The notes under the pieces were generated by a model. That model was not told where the DNA came from. It worked only from the letters and a program-made list of their open reading frames with translations, and searched no databases. From the NCBI RefSeq assembly GCF_900129935.1, contig NZ_FQXJ01000012.1, positions 1 through 64,000 of the forward strand: a stretch of DNA of 64,000 bases. Reading direction: 5' to 3'. This document shows, one piece after another, positions 16,239 through 24,415 of this stretch. Each line of letters starts with the position of its first letter. The stretch's first letter is position 1. The translations under genes were made by a program, and so were the position numbers. Source of the DNA: Desulfosporosinus lacus DSM 15449. Its GTDB lineage: Bacteria > Bacillota > Desulfitobacteriia > Desulfitobacteriales > Desulfitobacteriaceae.

Positions 16239-17318
16239 TTGGTTGGCAATGAGATCGTGCCTGAAGGCGGAGTAAGCCATTATCTGAGATATACATGGAA
16301 GAAGAAATTAATTATGTTAGGTCTGTTGGGGATGACTGCAGTGCTGGCACTTTATGCCATCAGCGCCGGCTCAGCTGAGCTTTCGCCTTGGCAGGTCTTA
16401 CTGACCTTATTCGGCCAAACCGAGGGACAGTCTCAGATTATCATTTGGTCAATCCGCTTACCCCGTGTGTTGGCAGCGATGGTGGCAGGGATAGGCTTGG
16501 CAGTTGCCGGTGCGGTCATGCAAAATATCCTCAGAAACCCCTTAGCTTCTCCGAGTACACTCGGGATTGCTCAAGGCGCAGCCTTTGGGGCTGCACTGGC
16601 CATCATTGGTTTGGGAGCAGGAAGTACTCCCAGTACAGGCGGGGGAGCGCTGCTGATTAACAACCCTTATATTGTCACAATTTTCGCCTTCGTGGCGGCA
16701 ATGCTTACGACCATGATCATTCTCTTTTTAGCTCAATATAAGGGAGTTTCACCGGAGTCCATGGTCTTAGCCGGGGTCGCTTTAGGGTCTCTCTTTTCGG
16801 CAGCCACTATGCTGTTACAGTATTTTACCAATGATGTTAATGTAGCGGCTATTGTCTTCTGGACTTTTGGCGACATTGGAAGAGCATCCTGGGGGGAATT
16901 GGGGATTATGTCCTGTGTCGTCTTTGGCTCCTTGCTCTTTTTCTTGTTTAACCGCTGGAATTACAATGCTCTGGACAGTGGAGCAGAGACAGCCAAGGGT
17001 CTAGGTGTCAACGTGGAAAAAACAAGACAGTGGGGGATGTTTTTCGCTTCTTTGATTACGGCTACAGTCGTTTCCTTTTTAGGAATCATGGCCTTCATTG
17101 GTCTCGTGGCTCCTCATCTTGTGAAGCGCTTGATTGGCGGGGACAATCGCTTCCTCATTCCTGCATCTGGGGTGGTGGGTGCTTTGCTGCTTCTGGCTGC
17201 GGATACTCTGGCCAGGCGGATCATCGCCCCCGTGGTCTTGCCTGTAGGAGCAGTAACCTCCTTTCTCGGGGCACCGCTCTTTCTCTATCTGCTGGTGAGG
17301 GGGTCTAAGTTGCGATGA
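16239..17318 (+). CDS. FecCD-family ABC permease
   Basis: 359 aa with about ten hydrophobic segments. RLPRVLAAMVAGIGLAVAGA and NPLASPSTLGIAQGAAFGA are the standard FecCD/BtuC signatures, as is GLVAPHLVKRLIGGDNR in the loop that contacts the ATPase. The start is TTG 16239, with GAGGTG 8 bases upstream. It overlaps the ATPase start by 4 bp. Confidence 0.9.
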   Translation: MVGNEIVPEGGVSHYLRYTWKKKLIMLGLLGMTAVLALYAISAGSAELSPWQVLLTLFGQTEGQSQIIIWSIRLPRVLAAMVAGIGLAVAGAVMQNILRNPLASPSTLGIAQGAAFGAALAIIGLGAGSTPSTGGGALLINNPYIVTIFAFVAAMLTTMIILFLAQYKGVSPESMVLAGVALGSLFSAATMLLQYFTNDVNVAAIVFWTFGDIGRASWGELGIMSCVVFGSLLFFLFNRWNYNALDSGAETAKGLGVNVEKTRQWGMFFASLITATVVSFLGIMAFIGLVAPHLVKRLIGGDNRFLIPASGVVGALLLLAADTLARRIIAPVVLPVGAVTSFLGAPLFLYLLVRGSKLR

Positions 17319-18067
17319 TCTTATCCGTCAAAGGGATCGAATTTAGTTACAGCTCCCGAACAATCTTGGATAAGGTGGGCTTTTCTGTGCAAAAAGGGGA
17401 GTTCCTCTCCATATTAGGGAACAATGGCGCTGGAAAATCCACGCTACTCAAGACTTTAAACAGGATTTTGCTGCCGAAAAAGGGCAGTATTCTATTGGAC
17501 AATCAGGAGGTGTCTAAGCTTAGTCGCTTGGCAATAGCTCTAAAGATGGCGTATGTCTCACAGCACTACGAGAGCAATCGCCAGACTGTCTTTGACGCTG
17601 TGCTTTTAGGCCGCAAGCCTCATATAAAGTGGGAGGCGACGGCGTCAGATTTGGCGCTGGTGCAAGGATTATTGGTAAAGACTGGTCTAAAAGAGTTTGC
17701 TCTTCGCTACTTAGATGAATTGAGTGGAGGGGAACTGCAGAAAGTCGTGATTGCCAGGGCCTTGGCTCAGGAACCCGAGGTTCTCTTATTAGATGAACCA
17801 ACCAGTAACTTGGATCTAAGAAATCAAATCGAAGTGTTGAGAACCATTCAGGCCGCTGCTAAAGAGAAGAACATTGCAGTGGTTGCTGTGATGCACGACC
17901 TAAATCTGGCCTTGCGTTTCTCAGATAAATTTTTGTTATTGCAGAACACCAAGGTCTTTGCTGCGGGAGGATCGGAAGTGATGACAGCTGAAAATATCTC
18001 TCAGGCCTATGGGGTCTCTGTTAGTGTGGAGCGGGTACAGAACCAAATTGTTGTGATTCCAAGTTAA
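17315..18067 (+). CDS. FecE/BtuD-type ABC ATPase
   Basis: 250 aa. Walker A GNNGAGKST, Q-loop AYVSQH, signature LSGGELQKV, Walker B VLLLDEPTSNLD and the H-loop VMHDLNLAL are intact. ATGA-type overlap with the permease. It completes a three-gene importer with the lipoprotein and permease upstream; a strong terminator follows at 18108. Confidence 0.92.
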   Translation: MILSVKGIEFSYSSRTILDKVGFSVQKGEFLSILGNNGAGKSTLLKTLNRILLPKKGSILLDNQEVSKLSRLAIALKMAYVSQHYESNRQTVFDAVLLGRKPHIKWEATASDLALVQGLLVKTGLKEFALRYLDELSGGELQKVVIARALAQEPEVLLLDEPTSNLDLRNQIEVLRTIQAAAKEKNIAVVAVMHDLNLALRFSDKFLLLQNTKVFAAGGSEVMTAENISQAYGVSVSVERVQNQIVVIPS

Positions 18068-18107
18068 AGAATAAGTTCAAAGGGGTTGTCCTAAAATAAT
18101 AAAACAC

Positions 18108-18152
18108 AAGCGTCCTCACTCCACTTTGATAGTGAAAGGAGGACGCTTTTTG
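18108..18152 (+). terminator. Terminator after the FecBCD-type operon
   Basis: AAGCGTCCTC ... GAGGACGCTT with a 20-nt internal part and a run of T, 40 bp after the ATPase stop. Confidence 0.88.
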
Positions 18153-18294
18153 ATTGTTGTAACCACTTGGGATTTTGGAGGCTGAGTTTTCAACACAACC
18201 TCTTTTTATACTAGAAGCAACGTTTGGTTAGGCCAGACCCAATAACATTGTGACGGTCAGATCAGAATATCATCAGTCTGAAGTTGATAGCTCC

Positions 18295-18438
18295 CTAAGG
18301 ATTCAAACTTTCTTTAGGGATTTTTGGTTGGCATTTTCGCAGGTAAGATGCAGGTGGTAAGATTTTCAAGGGGCTTTGGAGCGTCGAATTCATGTTGCGG
18401 ACTTTTGGAAAGTCGTCTTGACCATAGCTGGTATGCAT
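18295..18438 (-). CDS. Small ORF (47 aa) with consensus Shine-Dalgarno behind leader element copy 3
   Basis: The ATG is preceded by AAGGAGGTGATTA, a near-complete anti-16S match, so it should be translated well. The peptide starts MHTSYGQDDFPKVRN and continues with Pro/Lys-rich sequence and one Cys; I do not recognise it and it may be the start of a truncated gene. It lies 20 bp after leader element copy 3, like the fmdE and cbiM genes. Confidence 0.45.
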   Translation of the reverse strand: MHTSYGQDDFPKVRNMNSTLQSPLKILPPASYLRKCQPKIPKESLNP

Positions 18439-18457
18439 TAATCACCTCCTTATAAAA

Positions 18458-18518
18458 CAGAAAAGACCCTGGAGGAATAACTAGACTTAAAGTCTAGTCA
18501 AGACCTCCATGGTCTTTA
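18458..18518 (-). promoter_or_regulatory. Leader element copy 3
   Basis: On the minus strand AAAGACCATGGAGGTCTTGAC begins the element; CTAGAC/GTCTAG forms the inner stem and CCTCCAGGGTCTTTTC closes it. Here GGAGG pairs perfectly with CCTCC. The local alternative stem is the longest of the four: AAGACC-ATGGA-GGTCTT. A small ORF with a consensus RBS follows. Confidence 0.65.
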
Positions 18519-18624
18519 ATATTTAGCAATTTGTAGTTAGGGCATAGTATTCTACATAAATATTATAATTCCTTCTTTGGTTACAATAATTATTTTCAGT
18601 TATTTCTAAGACTTCTCTAATATC

Positions 18625-18804
18625 TTAGAAGTGGTTCAAGCGGTAAGTGACCGAGTTGCGGTGATGCATCAGGGCAAGTTGATAGAAATGGGGAGCAGGC
18701 AGCAGATTTTCAGGCAGCCTCAGCATTCTTACACTAAATATCTGACTAGTACCATTTTAGAGATGCCAACTTCAATAATGAGAAATGATGTCGCTTGTCA
18801 ATGA
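18625..18804 (+). pseudogene. C-terminal fragment of a NikE/OppF-type ABC ATPase
   Basis: The frame reads VSDRVAVMHQGKLIEMG then FRQPQHSYTKYLTSTIL, the C-terminal end of oligopeptide/nickel ABC ATPases (compare ADRVYVMQKGRIIEHG in the fused ATPase at 9821-11530). All catalytic motifs are missing and there is no start, so this is a gene remnant. It shows that a second Nik/Opp-type transporter once stood here, between two leader elements. Confidence 0.8.
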
Positions 18805-18941
18805 GTTAAGTCATTGGAATTCTCGGCAAGGGGATAAGATAATTTGGCAAAGTATAATTTTTTCCTTGCAGGAAATCTCAGATGATTGTAGAATTGTATC
18901 AAGTAAATATATTTGTAGAGCAAGATCATGAAGGTCTTTGC

Positions 18942-18990
18942 AAAAACCATGGAGGTTTGACTCATTAGGGTCAACTTTGTGGTTTTTTTG
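18942..18990 (+). promoter_or_regulatory. Leader element copy 4 upstream of cbiM
   Basis: AAAAACCATGGAGGTTTGAC, loop, GTCAA, CTTTG, TGGTTTTTTTG. The G-C pair of the other copies is A-T here on both sides of the local hairpin (AAACC-ATGGA-GGTTT) and in the terminator-like stem (AAACCA with TGGTTT), so pairing is kept by compensating change. cbiM starts 114 bases downstream. Confidence 0.65.
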
Positions 18991-19103
18991 TTTATTCTGA
19001 GTGGAAGGGAGAGTTACATATAAGCTGAATAATCAAACTTTTTAGAAAATTATCCCGAGAAGACTAAAATATGATATTATTTATAATAATTGGAGGGATA
19101 CTT

Positions 19104-20156
19104 ATGCATATGGCAGATGCCTTGATTTCACCGCTGGTAGGTGGAACCATGTGGGTGGCAACAGCGGGTGTTGCGGCCTATTCGATTAAGAAGATTCAAT
19201 CCGAGATGGATGAAAAGAAGATTCCTTTGATGGGAGTTATGGGAGCGTTTATCTTTGCTTCCCAGATGATAAACTTCACGATACCAGCGACTGGCTCAAG
19301 TGGTCATATTGGAGGAGGTTTACTTCTTGCAATCTTGCTTGGTCCGTATGCGGGTTTCCTGACTATTGCTTCCGTTCTCACAATCCAAGCGCTGTTTTTT
19401 GCAGATGGAGGCTTGCTGGCCTTAGGGAGCAATGTGTTTAATATGGGCTTTTTCTCCTGCTTTATTGCCTATCCCTTGATCTATAAAGGGTTTATGGGAA
19501 GAGGGTATACTACAAAGCGCATTTTCTTTGCTTCGATCCTTGCAGCGATCATAGGGCTTCAAATGGGAGCTTTCGGGGTCGTGTTAGAAACCCTCTTCTC
19601 TGGTAAGACCGAGTTGCCTTTTGGGACATTTGTACTATTAATGCAGCCTATTCATTTGGCAATTGGGGCAGTAGAAGGCCTTGTCACAGCTGCTGTTGTA
19701 ACCTATATTTGGAACGCCCGGCCGGAAATTCTTGAAGGGGCTGCCTCTGGAAGAGCTCTAAGTAATGTCTCCATAAAGAAGGTGGCTGCAGGACTGATCG
19801 CAATTACGCTGATTACTGGAGTAGGATTATCCTGGTTTGCCTCTTCCAATCCTGATGGCTTGGAATGGGCCATGATCAAGACTGCCGGCACAGCCGAACT
19901 GGAGGCTCCGGATGGCCTGCATCAGCAACTATCTGACCTACAGACTAAAACAGCCTTTTTGCCTGACTATTCCTTTAAGACACCGGAGGATGAAACGGAG
20001 CTGGGTGCCGGAGAAGAGGAAGAAGCATGGCCGGCCATAAGCGGCGGGACGAGCACTTCCGGAATAGTAGGCGGTGGGCTGACTCTGGCCTTAGCGGTCC
20101 TTGTGGGAGTGGGTATCAGTTCGCTGAAGCGAAGAAAGTATGGAGCTAATTCTTAA
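19104..20156 (+). CDS. cbiM: CbiM-type Ni/Co ECF transporter S component with fused C-terminal domain
   Basis: 350 aa from ATG 19104 (GGAGGG 7 bases upstream). This start gives the N-terminus MHMADALIS; in CbiM/NikM the His at position 2 is a metal ligand after correct start choice. Hydrophobic helices cover residues 5-230. GSSGHIGGGLL is the conserved metal-site segment (compare HIGGGL). The C-terminal third contains SSNPDGLEWA, the PDGLE motif of CbiN/NikN-like subunits, and a last helix, so CbiM and the CbiN-like part are fused. It is behind leader element copy 4. Confidence 0.9.
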   Translation: MHMADALISPLVGGTMWVATAGVAAYSIKKIQSEMDEKKIPLMGVMGAFIFASQMINFTIPATGSSGHIGGGLLLAILLGPYAGFLTIASVLTIQALFFADGGLLALGSNVFNMGFFSCFIAYPLIYKGFMGRGYTTKRIFFASILAAIIGLQMGAFGVVLETLFSGKTELPFGTFVLLMQPIHLAIGAVEGLVTAAVVTYIWNARPEILEGAASGRALSNVSIKKVAAGLIAITLITGVGLSWFASSNPDGLEWAMIKTAGTAELEAPDGLHQQLSDLQTKTAFLPDYSFKTPEDETELGAGEEEEAWPAISGGTSTSGIVGGGLTLALAVLVGVGISSLKRRKYGANS

Positions 20157-20223
20157 ATCCGTCGTTTAGTTGACGGCGGGCGACCAGACCGCCCTTCCTA
20201 ACCCTTGTCGCAGGTATAGTTTT

Positions 20224-20337
20224 ATCAATTCCGAGACTCCCACTTCTTTAAGTGGGTGTTCCGATTTCTACTTCGGTGGGGGTAGAATCCCCTACCGAAG
20301 CCCCGATGTTCAGCTTTAGCTGAACGAGTTCACTGAT
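20224..20337. repeat. Palindromic repeat unit A (IS200/IS605-end-like)
   Basis: A 114-bp unit with nested hairpins: CCCACTTCTTTAAGTGGG, CTTCGGT...ACCGAAG, and GTTCAGCTTTAGCTGAAC. About 35-bp ends are nearly identical to the unit at 34009-34150 in inverse orientation, whereas the middle differs. It lies between cbiM and cbiQ. The hairpin plus AGTCTCGG end resembles the subterminal palindromes of IS200/IS605 elements, but no tnpA or tnpB is present. Confidence 0.7.
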
Positions 20338-20359
20338 AAAATTGGATTGGATTGTTGAT

Positions 20360-21169
20360 ATGGCAAACATCATGAATTCATTGTATAATATGCGGCTTCT
20401 TGATGATTTGGCTCGGCAGGAAACCGTGATACACAAACTGCATCCACTTATGAAATTATTAACCACAGTTAGTTATTTAACTGTGGTTGTATCCTTTGGA
20501 AGATATGAGATTGGTGGTTTACTGCCATTGTTGCTCTACCCAGTAATAGTCTTTACTTTGGCAGAACTGCCTGTTAAGCCCATACTTTTAAGGATCTTAC
20601 TTGTTTCTCCATTTATTATTGGGATAGGTATACTAAATCCTTTCTTCGATCATCAAGTTTATTTACTGGGTGGAAGAGAAATCTCCAGAGGGTGGATTAC
20701 CTTTCTTTCAATTTTGTTAAAAAGCGGACTAACTGTAACCGCAGCCCTGCTTCTTATAGCGACCACGGGAATGGACCGATTAGCAGGGGCCTTAAGGATG
20801 TTGAAAATTCCTCGTATATTTGTGCTCCAACTGCTCTTAACTTATCGATATATTTCTGTGCTGATGGAGGAGGTAGCCCGAACCTTAAGGGCGTATTCTT
20901 TACGGGCTCCTAGACAAAAAGGTGTCCATCGAAGTGCCTGGGGCTCATTGGCCGGACAACTTATCCTCCGCACCTTTGACAGAGCTCAGCGAATTTATGA
21001 AGCAATGTGTTTAAGAGGGTTTACAGGGGAGTACCATACAGGAGGGTTCAAAGAAATTAGAGTTTGGGATTTATCCTATTTTATCGGATGGGTATTTTTC
21101 TTTGCGGTGGCGAGAATGTACAATATTCCGATGTTAATAGGTTCATTGATAACGGGAGTGATAAGATGA
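20360..21169 (+). CDS. cbiQ: CbiQ-type ECF transmembrane (T) component
   Basis: About 269 aa from ATG 20360; a TTG at 20342 is an alternative and neither has a clear RBS, possibly because repeat unit A lies just upstream. Features: HPLMKLLTTVSYLTVVVSF (the conserved start of CbiQ/EcfT) and the coupling motifs near residues 180-215 (RTLRAYSLRA, and the second Ala-Arg-Gly-like site RIYEAMCLRG). Five or six membrane helices. It links CbiM to the ATPase and overlaps cbiO by 4 bp. Confidence 0.88.
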   Translation: MANIMNSLYNMRLLDDLARQETVIHKLHPLMKLLTTVSYLTVVVSFGRYEIGGLLPLLLYPVIVFTLAELPVKPILLRILLVSPFIIGIGILNPFFDHQVYLLGGREISRGWITFLSILLKSGLTVTAALLLIATTGMDRLAGALRMLKIPRIFVLQLLLTYRYISVLMEEVARTLRAYSLRAPRQKGVHRSAWGSLAGQLILRTFDRAQRIYEAMCLRGFTGEYHTGGFKEIRVWDLSYFIGWVFFFAVARMYNIPMLIGSLITGVIR

Positions 21170-21924
21170 GTCATCATAAACTTGAGGTCAAGGATTTGCA
21201 TTATAGTTATCCTGATGGACATAAGGCGGTCAAGGGGATGTCCTTTTGTATCCATCATGGGGAGTCCGTGGGAATCATAGGAGCGAACGGGGCAGGAAAA
21301 TCCACACTGCTGATGTTGCTTATGGGAGTGCTTTTTCCAGACCAGGGCGAAGTTTGTGTCGGTGATGTCCATGTCACTAAGAAGACACTTCCGATGATTC
21401 GCCAAAGTTTGGGTATGGTTTTTCAGGACCCTGATGACCAGTTATTCATGAATACTGTCTACGATGACGTAGCTTTCGGACCTCGTAACTATAAACTTGA
21501 TGAAAAGGAAGTTGAAAAGCGTGTTTTCAATGCCTTAGAACTAGTGGGCATCCTTCATTTAAAAGATCGCGCCCCCTTTAAATTGTCAGGCGGAGAAAAG
21601 CGAGCCGCGGCTATTGCCTCAGTGCTTTCGATGCAACCCGATATTTTGATTATGGATGAACCTACAGCGGCTCTTGATCCTAAATCCAGACGAAAAGTTA
21701 TGCAGCTCCTTACGAGTTTTAAGCATACAAAAGTTATTACCAGTCATGATTTAGACATGATTTTCGAAATGTGTGACAGGACTATTGTTATTAAAAATGG
21801 TGAAATTGCGGCGGATGGGGTGACGTCTGAAATTTTGGTGAATGCCGAGTTGATGGATGACTGTGGCCTTGAGATACCATTGTCACTGCAGAACTGTCCC
21901 GTTTGTGGGACTGAAAAAGTTTAA
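21166..21924 (+). CDS. cbiO: CbiO-type ECF ATPase
   Basis: 252 aa. Walker A GANGAGKST, Q-loop MVFQDPDDQLF (the DPDDQ form is typical for ECF ATPases), signature LSGGEKRAAAI, Walker B ILIMDEPTAALDP. The C-terminal CPVC is unusual and might bind metal. ATGA overlap with cbiQ. Together with CbiM and CbiQ it forms a complete energy-coupling-factor importer for cobalt or nickel. Confidence 0.92.
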   Translation: MSHHKLEVKDLHYSYPDGHKAVKGMSFCIHHGESVGIIGANGAGKSTLLMLLMGVLFPDQGEVCVGDVHVTKKTLPMIRQSLGMVFQDPDDQLFMNTVYDDVAFGPRNYKLDEKEVEKRVFNALELVGILHLKDRAPFKLSGGEKRAAAIASVLSMQPDILIMDEPTAALDPKSRRKVMQLLTSFKHTKVITSHDLDMIFEMCDRTIVIKNGEIAADGVTSEILVNAELMDDCGLEIPLSLQNCPVCGTEKV

Positions 21925-22026
21925 TACTGGCTATTCAGCTAATATTCATGTAGAAAATCCTCTATATTCATAGAAGCGTTTTTGTATAATCCTTCATAAA
22001 TACAACTATATATTCACTTGTGATGT

Positions 22027-22066
22027 GTCAGCCCTGTTTCTTGTACATGGCTGATATTTTTTTTAT
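22027..22066 (+). terminator. Terminator after cbiMQO
   Basis: TCAGCC, a 16-nt loop, GGCTGA and a run of T about 100 bp after the cbiO stop. The remaining part of this 317-bp gap shows no gene. Confidence 0.75.
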
Positions 22067-22241
22067 ATAGAATAATGGCGAGCCGCAAAAGAAAGAAATT
22101 AAGGGAAAATCTTAAGGGGATTTCTTGCAAATAAGGTAAAATAAAAAAATCAAGACGTTGATGAAGGTTACATGTTTTTGGTTTAAAACGGGAATTTTAT
22201 ATTAAGAGTAAAACAATGAATTTAGCGGAGGTGCCTTGTAA

Positions 22242-22454
22242 ATGCCAATGATTAACTTTGATGGACCTGTCCTAACTATTGATCAAAAGAGGAGTCTGAT
22301 TCATGGAATGAGTCAAGCTGCTTCCCAGGCCTTGGGAATTCCTATGGCAGCCTTCACAGTTACCTTAGATGAACACGAATACAGCAATATGGGTATTGGT
22401 GGGGAAGTGCTAACCGAAACTGCCTATTGGGATAAATACAAAGAGAGAGATTAA
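22242..22454 (+). CDS. 4-oxalocrotonate tautomerase family protein
   Basis: 70 aa, starting Met-Pro; after Met removal Pro1 would be the catalytic base of the tautomerase superfamily. MPMINFDGPVLTIDQKRSLI and AASQALGIPMAAFTVTLDE match the family's beta-alpha-beta unit. GCGGAGGTG precedes the ATG. Monocistronic, with its own terminator. The natural substrate cannot be predicted. Confidence 0.8.
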   Translation: MPMINFDGPVLTIDQKRSLIHGMSQAASQALGIPMAAFTVTLDEHEYSNMGIGGEVLTETAYWDKYKERD

Positions 22455-22470
22455 CATTTAATTTCTAAGA

Positions 22471-22516
22471 TCAAAAAATAAGCGGCCTCAGGGAGGCCGC
22501 CTATTTTTTGATCTTA
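22471..22516. terminator. Bidirectional terminator
   Basis: AAAAAATA-GCGGCCTC-AGG-GAGGCCGC-CTATTTTTT: a stem flanked by A-run and T-run, after the tautomerase gene. Confidence 0.88.
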
Positions 22517-22727
22517 GAGGTTGTTCTAGTGAGTTGGGCGTACAACGGGGCCGCCTCGTTGCACGCCCAACTTTATTTCGAGAGCTTTTTAGGACTGCTA
22601 TTTTATTTACACAGTTTAATGAAATTGTGATAAGATGATTCTTAATAAGGAACCAATAAAAATAATTAAGGAAGTTTTGCACTTGAAGAGGGTGTAGAAA
22701 ATATGTAGAAGAGAGAAGGGGTGTCCA

Positions 22728-23915
22728 ATGCCGACTAAAAGAGATGTAGAACAAGTTTTAGAGAAAAGGGATTGGAATCAACTTAGTATTTGGGCTAAAG
22801 AACATAGGAATGTCTACCGACAATTAATGACCCGAATTTATGTTAAGGATGGGCTTATATTCTGGAGAGCTGTAGATGCCTTAGGTTTTTTAGTTCGTGA
22901 AATCGAAAAGGAAAAGCCCACATTTGCGGTAGAGCTTGTAAGACGCTATTTTTGGATGCTTAATGAAGAATCTGGGGGGACGGCTTGGAATGCATCTGAG
23001 GCCATAGGGAGTCTCCTTGCTCATTGTCCGGGGACTTGTGGACATTTTAATTGGATGCTTTCTGGGTTGTTAGAAGATGAGAGCTTAAGGGATGGAGCAC
23101 TATGGGGATTAGCGCAATTGGCACAGACTGCCCCACAGTTAGTATATCCTCTGGAAGAACGCATAAGCCCCTTCTTAGAAGCTAAAGAACCCTTCGCTCG
23201 GGGATTGGCTGCCTTGATTTATGCCCTGATGAGAAAACCAGCGGATGACTTTGAACTTTACCGTGAACAAGGACCTAAATGGAGCGTTTCCAAAGAGCTG
23301 GATCAGCGCTTAAAAAATGATCAGCACCATCTTGAAATTTATCAAGATGGCAATTTTGTCAGTTATACTGTTCAGGAACTCTGGCAGGTTCAAACTCTTG
23401 CGTTTTGGTCTGAGCAGATGAATATCAAGGATATGGAGGTTGAAATAACGGTTGCCTCCACTGAGGAGGGGTTATGTTGGTTAGGACTTGGCTCGATGGT
23501 TGAGGAGGAACAGTCCTTGAGAACATGGGCAGCACGCTGGTTCCCAAAGGGGTTTTTGATTCGAAAACGCGAGCCTAATACAGAGGCTTTTCGTCAGTTG
23601 CAAGAGTATTTGACAGGGAAAATTAAGGACTTTAGCATCCCTCTTCATCAAGTCGGTACCCCTTTCCAACTTCAAGTTTGGAAAGAGCTTTTGCGTATAC
23701 CATATGGAGAGACACGCAGTTATGGTGATATTGCTGCGAGAGTGGGTAATCCAAAGGGGCAAAGAGCGGTGGGCATGGCCAACAATCAAAATCCAATTGG
23801 AATTGTGGTTCCCTGCCATCGAGTGATCGGCAAAAACGGAAGTTTGACAGGGTATGCCGGGGGGTTAGACATTAAGGAAAGGCTGTTAGAATTGGAAGGT
23901 TTTATCCGAACCTAA
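22728..23915 (+). CDS. DVU0298/HEAT-like domain fused to O6-methylguanine-DNA methyltransferase
   Basis: 395 aa. The first 190 residues are helical repeats (WRAVDALGFLVREIE, TAWNASEAIGSLLAH, DGALWGLAQLAQ, ARGLAALIYALM), similar to the DVU0298 family. Residues 210-395 are an Ogt/MGMT protein with the ferredoxin-like N-domain, and the active site VVPCHRVIG with acceptor Cys, YGETRSYGDIAARVG and the DNA-binding helix RAVGMANNQNP. It removes alkyl groups from guanine O6 in a suicide reaction. The fusion could bring a sensor or partner-binding scaffold. Start ATG with AGGGGTG upstream. Confidence 0.85.
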   Translation: MPTKRDVEQVLEKRDWNQLSIWAKEHRNVYRQLMTRIYVKDGLIFWRAVDALGFLVREIEKEKPTFAVELVRRYFWMLNEESGGTAWNASEAIGSLLAHCPGTCGHFNWMLSGLLEDESLRDGALWGLAQLAQTAPQLVYPLEERISPFLEAKEPFARGLAALIYALMRKPADDFELYREQGPKWSVSKELDQRLKNDQHHLEIYQDGNFVSYTVQELWQVQTLAFWSEQMNIKDMEVEITVASTEEGLCWLGLGSMVEEEQSLRTWAARWFPKGFLIRKREPNTEAFRQLQEYLTGKIKDFSIPLHQVGTPFQLQVWKELLRIPYGETRSYGDIAARVGNPKGQRAVGMANNQNPIGIVVPCHRVIGKNGSLTGYAGGLDIKERLLELEGFIRT

Positions 23916-23941
23916 AGGGGAAGCTTAAAGAATTATTGATC

Positions 23942-23962
23942 TTCAGTTGAACGAGTTCACTA
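23942..23962 (+). repeat. Partial palindromic repeat (end fragment)
   Basis: TTCAGTTGAACGAGTTCACT matches the ends of units A and B (GCTGAACGAGTTCACT), without the rest of the unit. Located between the MGMT fusion gene and the VOC gene. Confidence 0.5.
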
Positions 23963-24034
23963 GAGACGGTTAATAAATAGCATCTTAAACAACTCGGGAA
24001 AATAAATAGATAAATGAGAAGGCAGGGAACAGAT

Positions 24035-24415
24035 ATGGAGAACAAATCCCTTTTTACTGGAGTCGAACATATTGGAATTAAGGCCTTGGAAATGGAAAAG
24101 GCCATTCGATTTTACACAGAAGTACTTGGCTTTAAGTTTTTAAACCGGATTAAACCAGGCGAGGTGGAATTGGTCTTTCTGGAATTAGGGGGTACCGTTG
24201 TGGAGTTGGTGGAAGTCGTTAACGGCCAAAAGTTTGAGGATGGAGTTGTCAATCACTTGGCAATCCGTGTATCCGATATTATGAAGGCTATTGATCATTT
24301 AAAAGACCATCAGGTTGAGTTGACTGCTTCGGAACCCATGTCGATAGGAGAAGGACGGTATAATTTCTTTTTTCGGGGTCCGAGCGGAGAAAGACTCGAG
24401 CTATATCAGGTGTAA
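24035..24415 (+). CDS. VOC-family (glyoxalase/methylmalonyl-CoA epimerase-like) protein
   Basis: 126 aa. Two beta-alpha-beta-beta-beta modules with metal ligands in place: H at VEHIGIK, E in VELVFLELG, H in VVNHLAIRV and E in ERLELYQ. Methylmalonyl-CoA epimerase, lactoylglutathione lyase and related isomerases share this fold, so a substrate cannot be assigned. The start at ATG 24035 has AGGCAGGGA upstream. Its 3' end overlaps the convergent desulfhydrase gene by 10 bp. Confidence 0.75.
   Translation: MENKSLFTGVEHIGIKALEMEKAIRFYTEVLGFKFLNRIKPGEVELVFLELGGTVVELVEVVNGQKFEDGVVNHLAIRVSDIMKAIDHLKDHQVELTASEPMSIGEGRYNFFFRGPSGERLELYQV

Noticed and set aside
20224-20337. Riboswitch or attenuator specific for cbiQ
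   Set aside because: The same unit occurs inverted before murT, so it is a dispersed repeat and not a cbiQ-specific leader.
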